The notes below the pieces were generated by a model. The model was not told where the DNA came from. It did not search any database and saw nothing but the letters and a program-made list of their open reading frames with translations. The translations under genes and the position numbers were made by a program. Below, piece after piece: positions 1 to 4,128 of a DNA stretch of 7,914 nucleotides (the first letter of the stretch is position 1; the number at the start of each line of letters is the position of its first letter). Source of the DNA: Bacillota bacterium (GTDB taxonomy: Bacteria; Bacillota; Clostridia; Lachnospirales; Cellulosilyticaceae); NCBI GenBank assembly GCA_023415525.1, contig JAEZKI010000089.1, forward strand, positions 1-7,914, given 5' to 3'.

Positions 1-277
1 TTACTGTACTCATCAAATTATCTGCTACAGCCGAAATCTTTGTTCCATACTCCACGATAACATGGAAATCAATACTGGCTTTATTGTTATTTAAGCGCAC
101 AGCGATCCCTCTTGTTAAACTCTCACCTTTTAAAAGATGAACAATACCGTCTTTTACATTACGTGCAGCCATACCTACTATACCATAACATTCCATAGCT
201 GTCATACCACATATTTGAGCTACAACTTCTTCATCAATAATAATATTTCCAAATTCACTTGTAAATTTACTTGGCAT
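1..277 (-). CDS. Asp23/Gls24 family envelope stress response protein (YloU-like), 3' end cut by window
   Basis: The frame runs from an ATG at 277 to the window edge and gives 92 residues; the family is usually about 120, so roughly the last quarter is missing. The N-terminal part reads FGNIIIDEEVVAQICG (residues 9-24) followed by TAMECYGIVGMA (26-37). That matches the Asp23/Gls24 opening of a beta strand, an EVV/EVI-xxIA helix and an AxEVxGVxGM motif. Residues 56-76 (RGIAVRLNNN and IDFHVIVEYG) match the next conserved strands. A strong GAGGAGGT at 287-294, nine bases from the ATG, fixes the start. In B. subtilis the orthologous yloU sits in the same position, divergent from rpmB and upstream of the fatty-acid kinase gene yloV/fakA, which would be expected just beyond position 1. 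The molecular role of these small cytoplasmic proteins is poorly defined; Asp23 of Staphylococcus is a membrane-associated envelope stress protein. No membrane segment is visible. The family call is firm, the function is not. Confidence 0.93.
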   Translation of the reverse strand, partial: MPSKFTSEFGNIIIDEEVVAQICGMTAMECYGIVGMAARNVKDGIVHLLKGESLTRGIAVRLNNNKASIDFHVIVEYGTKISAVADNLMSTV

Positions 278-332
278 CTTTTTAAGACCTCCTCGTCTCT
301 TTTACGTCTTATTTACGCATATTTATAATGTT

Positions 333-345
333 ATCCATTTTGGAT
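333..345. repeat. Short inverted repeat at the expected transcription start of the Asp23-family gene
   Basis: ATCCA-TTT-TGGAT is a perfect 5-bp-arm palindrome with a 3-base centre. It lies immediately downstream of the minus-strand TATAAT (352-347), so it spans the expected +1. It could be an operator half or a 5' mRNA stem; such short palindromes also arise by chance. Confidence 0.25.
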
Positions 346-346
346 T

Positions 347-375
347 ATTATATCACACTGCTTACAGATAAAAAA
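347..375 (-). promoter_or_regulatory. Probable promoter of the Asp23-family gene
   Basis: On the minus strand a perfect TATAAT lies at 352-347. A 17-base spacer separates it from a poor -35 hexamer TTTTTT at 375-370, which is inside one copy of the direct repeat at 370-400. Transcription would start near 340, giving a leader of about 60 bases before the GAGGAGGT ribosome binding site. A strong -10 with a weak -35 overlapped by a repeat would suit an activated or regulated promoter; that is inference. Confidence 0.5.
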
Positions 376-400
376 GTAGTAATCCCTTGAAAAAAGTAGT
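370..400. repeat. Pair of 11-bp direct repeats, 20 bp apart, in the divergent promoter region
   Basis: AAAAAAGTAGT occurs exactly at 370-380 and again at 390-400, with start-to-start spacing of 20 bp, close to two helical turns. The left copy covers the proposed -35 of the Asp23-family promoter, and the right copy is about 37 bases from the rpmB -35. The geometry is like a direct-repeat operator, but the A-run makes chance more likely than for a mixed sequence. Confidence 0.5.
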
Positions 401-436
401 CTTTCCTTTTTTCTTTAATAAAAATACAAACTGCAC

Positions 437-465
437 TTGAAATCTATCAAATCATCTGCTAAAAT
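437..465 (+). promoter_or_regulatory. Sigma-A type promoter of rpmB
   Basis: TTGAAA at 437-442 is followed by a 17-base spacer and TAAAAT at 460-465. The -10 is preceded by an extended element TGC at 457-459. This is a near-consensus vegetative promoter, as expected for a ribosomal protein gene. Transcription would start near 472, 35 or so bases before the TTG start codon. The nearby TATAAT at 465-470 looks better by itself but would be 22 bases from TTGAAA, so the TAAAAT reading is preferred. Confidence 0.75.
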
Positions 466-492
466 ATAATAGTTATGTCACGGATTAAATTC

Positions 493-500
493 AAGGAGGT
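493..500 (+). promoter_or_regulatory. Ribosome binding site that fixes the TTG start of rpmB
   Basis: AAGGAGGT at 493-500 lies seven bases before TTG at 508. It rules out the in-frame ATG at 475, which would sit at the transcription start, have no ribosome binding site, and add 11 residues not seen in L28. Confidence 0.85.
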
Positions 501-507
501 GTTTCAA

Positions 508-693
508 TTGGCAAAATGTGAAATTTGTTCAAAGGACGTGCATTTTGGTATTCAAGTTAGCCACTCTCATAGAAGATCTAATAAAATGTGGAAATCTAAC
601 GTAAAAAAAGTTAGAGTTGCTCAAAATGGAGCTGTTAAAACAATGAATGTATGTACGCGTTGTTTACGTTCTAACTTAGTATCACGTGCTTAA
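508..693 (+). CDS. rpmB: 50S ribosomal protein L28 (bL28), zinc-binding form
   Basis: The product is a component of the large ribosomal subunit. Translation from TTG at 508 gives 61 residues beginning MAKCEICSKD, against about 60-65 in the family. Diagnostic features are the basic segment VSHSHRRSNKMWKSNVKKVRV (starting at residue 17), corresponding to the family's (V)SHxxxxTxRxWxxNxQKxR signature, and the C-terminal CTRCLRSNLVSRA. Two CxxC pairs (C4/C7 and C49/C52) are present, so this is the zinc-ribbon (C+) type; some bacteria, including B. subtilis as I recall its sequence, carry a form without these cysteines. It has its own promoter and is transcribed against both flanking minus-strand genes, as in B. 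subtilis. A bidirectional terminator follows 28 bases after the stop. Identification is secure; zinc binding is inferred from the four cysteines. Confidence 0.97.
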   Translation: MAKCEICSKDVHFGIQVSHSHRRSNKMWKSNVKKVRVAQNGAVKTMNVCTRCLRSNLVSRA

Positions 694-720
694 TTATTGA
701 ATACATTATTTTAGTTAAAA

Positions 721-757
721 AGCGGACAAACTCTTAGGAGATTGTCCGCTCTTAATT
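721..757. terminator. Bidirectional intrinsic terminator between rpmB and the 46-aa gene
   Basis: AGCGGACAA (721-729) pairs perfectly with TTGTCCGCT (742-750); after one A-A mismatch, CTC/GAG (731-733 with 738-740) extends the stem around a TTAG loop. Plus-strand reading is followed by CTTAATTTTTT, a slightly displaced T-run. Minus-strand reading is followed directly by TTTTTAA (complement of 714-720), which is the better tail. It therefore probably ends rpmB and also any transcript of the convergent microprotein gene. Confidence 0.85.
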
Positions 758-765
758 TTTTATCT

Positions 766-906
766 CTAACATCTAAAACATTTACACCCTATACATATAA
801 GGCCTATGCCTGCCAAGAAGACCCATCCCATAACAGGTAAAGTAATGACTAAAAGTATGCCCACTCCTATACACAAACAGCAAAGGCCTATTATTCTTCG
901 TCTCAT
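766..906 (-). CDS. Cysteine-rich 46-residue membrane microprotein, function unknown
   Basis: ATG at 906 opens a 46-codon frame ending in TAG at 766-768, and AGGGG precedes the ATG by five bases on the minus strand. The product starts MRRRIIGLCCLCIGVGILLV and ends LICIGCKCFRC. It has a basic N-terminus (R2-R4), then two hydrophobic stretches, about 5-23 and 25-41, separated by a proline at 24. It would be one bent or two short membrane segments. Seven cysteines (9, 10, 12, 38, 41, 43, 46) cluster at the two ends, so they could face each other if the chain forms a hairpin. The gene lies between rpmB and thiN, where B. subtilis has the 26-residue sporulation peptide SpoVM, but it does not resemble SpoVM's lysine-rich amphipathic helix. 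The bidirectional terminator begins just past its stop. I do not recognise the family. Composition, ribosome binding site and terminator argue that it is real. Confidence 0.62.
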   Translation of the reverse strand: MRRRIIGLCCLCIGVGILLVITLPVMGWVFLAGIGLICIGCKCFRC

Positions 907-941
907 ACCATCCCCTCGTTCCTAGTGAACCTACTCCTTTA

Positions 942-950
942 TATCATATG
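942..950 (-). promoter_or_regulatory. Possible -10 element for the microprotein, resembling mother-cell sporulation promoters
   Basis: On the minus strand CATATGATA (950-942) fits the sigma-K -10 pattern CATAnnnTA and the looser sigma-E pattern CATAnnnT. It would give a leader of about 30 bases before ATG 906. I found no convincing -35 at the correct distance for sigma-E, sigma-K or sigma-A, so this is only a candidate. Confidence 0.25.
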
Positions 951-1050
951 CGATGAAAGTTTAATTTTTGCATTAATGATTTTTATTTTAGTCAATATTT
1001 ATATTGTTTGTTTTATAAATCATTTATTATCTGAATTTTATATACAAATT

Positions 1051-1070
1051 ATGTTAAACCATGTTAAACT
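1051..1070. repeat. Tandem 10-bp repeat upstream of the DUF4272 gene
   Basis: ATGTTAAACC at 1051-1060 is followed directly by ATGTTAAACT at 1061-1070, and a further ATG follows at 1071. The spacing is one helical turn, 37 bases before the DUF4272 start codon and within its expected 5' region. The rest of the spacer 907-1106 is AT-rich and holds no gene I can support and no convincing sigma-A promoter. A repeat at this place could bind a regulator. Confidence 0.4.
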
Positions 1071-1106
1071 ATGTCTATTACTAATTATATATAAAGGAGG
1101 TAAAAA

Positions 1107-1778
1107 ATGATTGATGAAGCCCTCAATAGAAAGTTAAGGTCTATTGAAATATTAAAGCAGCATGGTGTGCCCTATATCGAACATTTACCTGTTATTGAAA
1201 CAAAAGAAGAAGTAAAAATACGCTCTGCAGAGGAAATAGCTAAAAGAGCAATAGCCTGCTTGCTCACCATTCAAATGGCGTTTGACCATGAAGGTAGTGA
1301 AAATATTGATGAGAATAGAGATTTCTTTTTAAATTTGCTAGAAACCTATGATGCCAAAGACTATTTGACCAAAGATGAAGAAAGAATTTTTTATGGAGAA
1401 CCAGATAGACAAGATCTTATAAATATGACATGGAGATATGAGGCCTATTGGGTACTTCTATGGGCTTTAGGAATCGTAAAGCATCTTTCTTTTCCTTCAG
1501 AGCCTTGTGACTGTGATTTTGCCATAGCATCTGTTGCGAAATGTCCTTCTTTTGATGACTTTATGGCTAGTACTCATTTACGAGATATTGATGAAATCTT
1601 AGATGAAAATGACTTGGTTTTTAGATATAACTGGGCCTGTGTCAATGCAAGAATAAAAGGTCATGAGGCACCTGCAAATCTTGATAGCTCTGTTGTTCTT
1701 GAAAGACACAAAGCCCTCAATTGGCTTATTGACTTCGATAAAGATGATGACTGGGATAATCCCTCTACAGATACCTAA
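1107..1778 (+). CDS. DUF4272 domain-containing protein
   Basis: ATG at 1107 is preceded by AAAGGAGGT at 1093-1101 with a five-base gap, an excellent ribosome binding site. The 223-residue product has the features I associate with DUF4272: an N-terminal RSIEILKQHGVPYIEHLPVI (11-30), an RSAEEIAKRA helix (39-48), a central aromatic stretch WRYEAYWVLLWALGI (109-123), then LRDIDEILDENDLVFRYNWA (158-177), and a C-terminal VVLERHKALNWLI (196-208) ending in WDNPSTDT. There is no signal peptide or membrane segment, so a soluble cytoplasmic protein is expected. The function of this family is unknown to me and no catalytic motif is evident. The gene is transcribed opposite to the neighbouring operon, has its own terminator at 1854-1883, and interrupts the rpmB-thiN neighbourhood of B. 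subtilis. Its base composition does not stand out from its neighbours. It is complete, with no sign of decay. Confidence 0.9.
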   Translation: MIDEALNRKLRSIEILKQHGVPYIEHLPVIETKEEVKIRSAEEIAKRAIACLLTIQMAFDHEGSENIDENRDFFLNLLETYDAKDYLTKDEERIFYGEPDRQDLINMTWRYEAYWVLLWALGIVKHLSFPSEPCDCDFAIASVAKCPSFDDFMASTHLRDIDEILDENDLVFRYNWACVNARIKGHEAPANLDSSVVLERHKALNWLIDFDKDDDWDNPSTDT

Positions 1779-1815
1779 AATCCCTCACATCGCCCTTACA
1801 CTTAATTTCACAATA

Positions 1816-1851
1816 ATAAAAAGGCTGCAGACTATTAAGTAGCCTACAGCC
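1816..1851 (-). terminator. Intrinsic terminator of the rlmN-thiN operon
   Basis: Read on the minus strand, GGCTGTAGGCTA (1851-1840) pairs with TAGTCTGCAGCC (1834-1823) around a five-base loop, 12 positions with two mismatches. The stem is followed at once by TTTTTATT. It lies about 60 bases past the thiN stop codon and has no T-run in the plus direction, so it belongs to the minus-strand operon. Confidence 0.8.
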
Positions 1852-1853
1852 AC

Positions 1854-1883
1854 AGACTTCTTACAGCTAAGAGGTCTTTTTTT
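1854..1883 (+). terminator. Intrinsic terminator of the DUF4272 gene
   Basis: AGACTTCTT (1854-1862) pairs with AAGAGGTCT (1869-1877), nine pairs with one G-T wobble, around the loop ACAGCT. A run of seven T (1877-1883) follows. There is no T-run on the opposite side, so it is specific for plus-strand transcription, 75 bases after the DUF4272 stop codon. Confidence 0.85.
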
Positions 1884-1913
1884 AACTCACTATTTTTTCT
1901 AGTTCATCGTTTA

Positions 1914-2552
1914 TTAGGGTTCATCTTTTGCTTGAACCACAAGAAGTAAGCCTTCTTCAATGGAAACCTCTGCCCAATCTCCTAAGAACACATTACTAAC
2001 ACCATAGGGTTTACCCATTTCAAAGCTACCACCCTCAACAGGATACATAAGATTCTTGGTATGAACTCCTTTTACAATAGGGGTGTAAGGTAAAAGGCTA
2101 ATAAGGTCTCCTTTTTTGCCTTCTAGTTGCAATTTCTTATCCATAAGCTGCACCGTGTTTTGCCCACTTAAAAGGCGTACCTTTATTCCCTGGTTAAAAG
2201 CCTTATACATTAAGTGAACATTGGCCAAGGTATGGTCAAAACGGCTTCCTAGTCCTCCCCAAATATCAATATGAGTAGCACCTAATGCCACTGCCTTATG
2301 AATGGCCAATTCTGTATCTGTTTCGTCTTTATGACTAGGATAAGGAACCACAGGAATGCCTTGTTCTTTGTAATAAAGAAGTTCTTCTTTACTACAGCTA
2401 TCAAAGTCTCCCAAAATATACTGTGGCGTAATATTTAGCTTACGAGCATGTCTTAATCCGTTATCCGCGCAAATAATACTGTCATAGATTTTAACCTCTC
2501 TACAAAAATCATAGTCCCCATAATCCCCATTGGTTAGGATAAGTATTTTCAC
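1914..2552 (-). CDS. thiN: Thiamine pyrophosphokinase
   Basis: The enzyme transfers diphosphate from ATP to thiamine, giving thiamine diphosphate, the active cofactor, in the cytoplasm. Counting from GTG 2552 (212 residues, normal for the family), the motifs are ADNG (29-32), LGDFDS (47-52), the acidic DETDTELA (76-83), GGLGSRFDHTLAN (99-111), and GVSN (184-187) in the C-terminal thiamine-binding domain. The start is uncertain. An in-frame GTG at 2564 gives four more residues, but a purine-rich AAAGGG sits only one base ahead of it. GTG 2552 follows the rpe stop codon TAA by one base, which suits coupled reinitiation and gives the usual MKILIL-type N-terminus, although the ribosome binding site is then 13 bases away. 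It is the last gene of the operon, with a terminator at 1816-1851. No TPP riboswitch precedes it; expression would follow the operon. Confidence 0.95.
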   Translation of the reverse strand: MKILILTNGDYGDYDFCREVKIYDSIICADNGLRHARKLNITPQYILGDFDSCSKEELLYYKEQGIPVVPYPSHKDETDTELAIHKAVALGATHIDIWGGLGSRFDHTLANVHLMYKAFNQGIKVRLLSGQNTVQLMDKKLQLEGKKGDLISLLPYTPIVKGVHTKNLMYPVEGGSFEMGKPYGVSNVFLGDWAEVSIEEGLLLVVQAKDEP

Positions 2553-2553
2553 T

Positions 2554-3219
2554 TTATGCTTCACACCCTTTAAAAAGCTCTAAAAAACCCTTAGCATTCT
2601 CCGCAGTTTGTTCTCCTTGGTACACAGAAGAACCCGCTACAATAAGATTGGCTCCTGCTTCTATAAGCTCTTTCACATTATCAAGCGTGGCTCCACCATC
2701 TACTTCTACTAAAATATTTCTTTGACTCTTTGCTAAATACGCTTTTACTTGACGTAACTTCTCCAGAGAATAAGGAATGAATTTTTGTCCACCAAAGCCA
2801 GGATTAACAGACATAATAAGGATCAAATCTACATCATCCATAATAGGCTCTAACTGACTAACAGGTGTACCAGGGTTAATGGCTACACCTGCTTTAATGC
2901 CTAAATCATGTATGCACTGAATCGTACGATGAATATGCTTGGTAGCCTCTATGTGAACGGTTAAAATATCTGCTCCCGCCTCTTTAAAATCTTTTAAAAA
3001 GCGATCTGGCTCTTCAACCATTAAATGCACATCCATGATGCCTGTAATATGCTGACGAAGGGCTTTAACAACAGGTATCCCTATTGTAATATTAGGGACA
3101 AATTGCCCATCCATAACATCGACGTGAATATATTCTACACCTACTTCTTGTACACGTTTGATTTCTTTTTCTAAGTTGGCAAAATCTGCTGCCAATATAG
3201 AAGGTGCTAAATGAATCAC
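2554..3219 (-). CDS. rpe: Ribulose-phosphate 3-epimerase
   Basis: The enzyme interconverts ribulose 5-phosphate and xylulose 5-phosphate in the non-oxidative pentose phosphate pathway. The 221-residue TIM barrel is of standard length. Visible signatures are LAPSILAADF (4-13, with S7), YIHVDVMDGQFVPN (30-43, with metal/catalytic H32 and D34), DVHLMVEEP (63-71, with H65), INPGTP (114-119), the phosphate-binding MSVNPGFGGQKF (136-147), VDGG (173-176, with the second catalytic acid D174) and VAGSSVY (194-200). All expected active-site residues are present. The start is GTG at 3219, supported by AAGGAG eight bases upstream. This ribosome binding site lies within the last codons of rsgA, whose stop is one base before the GTG, so translation is probably coupled. 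The gene order rsgA-rpe-thiN is the same as in B. subtilis. Confidence 0.98.
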   Translation of the reverse strand: MIHLAPSILAADFANLEKEIKRVQEVGVEYIHVDVMDGQFVPNITIGIPVVKALRQHITGIMDVHLMVEEPDRFLKDFKEAGADILTVHIEATKHIHRTIQCIHDLGIKAGVAINPGTPVSQLEPIMDDVDLILIMSVNPGFGGQKFIPYSLEKLRQVKAYLAKSQRNILVEVDGGATLDNVKELIEAGANLIVAGSSVYQGEQTAENAKGFLELFKGCEA

Positions 3220-3220
3220 T

Positions 3221-4114
3221 TTACCATCTCCTTGTATCTTTTAATTGATTATAATAAGTGACGTAGCTGTCGTAACGCTCTGTAAAAATCCCTTGATTGG
3301 CTACTGCTTCCCGTACCTTACAACCCGGTTCATGAATGTGGGTACATCCTGAAAATTTACAGGTACCTTCATAAAAACTAAATTCCGGAAAGTAATGCTT
3401 TAACTCGTCTTTTTCAATACCCTCTAATTGTAAAGAAGTAAAACCAGGCGTGTCTAGCACAAACCCTCCGATACTAAGGGGGATTAATTCCACATGACGC
3501 GTCGTATGTTTTCCTCTTTTTATTTTCTCACTTACTGCGCCTGTCTCTAAAGAAAGTCCCTTTTCTAAAGCATTTAAAAGAGTGGATTTACCTACACCTG
3601 AAGGTCCTGCAAACACAGTGGTTTTATCTTTTAATTTAGGTTTTAAAAGCCCCACGTTAATGTCCATCTTAGCAGATAAAGGGATAACCTCATAACCTAC
3701 TTTTGTGTAGCGCTCCACAATATGACCATAGCTAGCTTCTTGTCCTTCATCTATCTTGTTTAGAACAATAAAAGGCTTTATATTCTCTTTTTCAATAATC
3801 AAGAGAAAACGGTCTAGTAAATCCAAATGAAGAACGGGATAAGTCACTGAAAAAACAACAATAGCTTGATCCACATTAGCTACGGGTGGTCTTACTAAGC
3901 TGTTTTTTCGCTCCATTATCTCTTCAATGGCAGCAGTAGGATAGCGATCTCCTGAATTTTCTTCTTCTAAAAGGGTAATTAGCACATTGTCCCCTATTAA
4001 GGGGACAATGCTATCTTTTCTAAATTTTCCGCGCGCTTTGCATTCATAAATACTTTGCTCAACTTCTACATAATAAAAACCTGCAATACCTTTAATAATA
4101 GTACCTTGTACCAT
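3221..4114 (-). CDS. rsgA: Ribosome small subunit-dependent GTPase A
   Basis: RsgA (YjeQ/CpgA) is a circularly permuted GTPase that binds the 30S subunit and acts as a late maturation checkpoint. Counting from ATG 4114 (297 residues), an N-terminal OB fold begins MVQGTIIKGIAGFYYVEV. The GTPase motifs come in permuted order: G4 NKID (119-122), G5 SAK (147-149), G1 GPSGVGKS (170-177), G2 around RGKHTTRH (200-207), and G3 DTPG (221-224). A C-terminal zinc site follows: C252, C257, H259 and C265 in the pattern CxxxxCxHxxxxxC. ATG 4114 is chosen over an in-frame ATG at 4129 because TGAGGT at 4128-4123 is correctly placed for it and the resulting N-terminus matches the family. In B. subtilis the orthologue CpgA is phosphorylated by the kinase encoded next door (PrkC), which fits its place directly after pknB here. 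Its stop codon is one base from the rpe start. Confidence 0.97.
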   Translation of the reverse strand: MVQGTIIKGIAGFYYVEVEQSIYECKARGKFRKDSIVPLIGDNVLITLLEEENSGDRYPTAAIEEIMERKNSLVRPPVANVDQAIVVFSVTYPVLHLDLLDRFLLIIEKENIKPFIVLNKIDEGQEASYGHIVERYTKVGYEVIPLSAKMDINVGLLKPKLKDKTTVFAGPSGVGKSTLLNALEKGLSLETGAVSEKIKRGKHTTRHVELIPLSIGGFVLDTPGFTSLQLEGIEKDELKHYFPEFSFYEGTCKFSGCTHIHEPGCKVREAVANQGIFTERYDSYVTYYNQLKDTRRW

Positions 4115-4122
4115 TTTGTTGT

Positions 4123-4128
4123 ACCTCA
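4123..4128 (-). promoter_or_regulatory. Ribosome binding site deciding the rsgA start
   Basis: TGAGGT (minus strand 4128-4123) lies eight bases ahead of ATG 4114 and immediately after the pknB stop codon TAA (4131-4129). The upstream in-frame ATG at 4129 overlaps this site and has no purine-rich stretch before it. The shorter RsgA is therefore the more likely product. Confidence 0.7.

Noticed and set aside
137..328. Plus-strand frame antisense to the Asp23-family gene
   Set aside because: The minus-strand frame has a clear family match and a strong ribosome binding site; this one has neither.
475..507. Longer rpmB starting at ATG 475
   Set aside because: The ATG coincides with the predicted transcription start and has no ribosome binding site. 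The AAGGAGGT at 493-500 and the family N-terminus point to TTG 508.
925..1110. Plus-strand 61-codon frame starting with GTG, hydrophobic and AT-rich
   Set aside because: There is no ribosome binding site at the GTG, the composition is that of AT-rich spacer, and the end overlaps the strong ribosome binding site and start of the DUF4272 gene.
694..1913. A SpoVM orthologue, expected here from B. subtilis gene order
   Set aside because: Reading both strands of the gaps gave no short lysine-rich amphipathic peptide. The only small gene seen is the cysteine-rich 46-mer, which is not SpoVM-like.
2552..2640. A TPP riboswitch controlling thiN
   Set aside because: thiN begins at the end of rpe with no leader; the upstream bases are rpe coding sequence and show no THI-box pattern.
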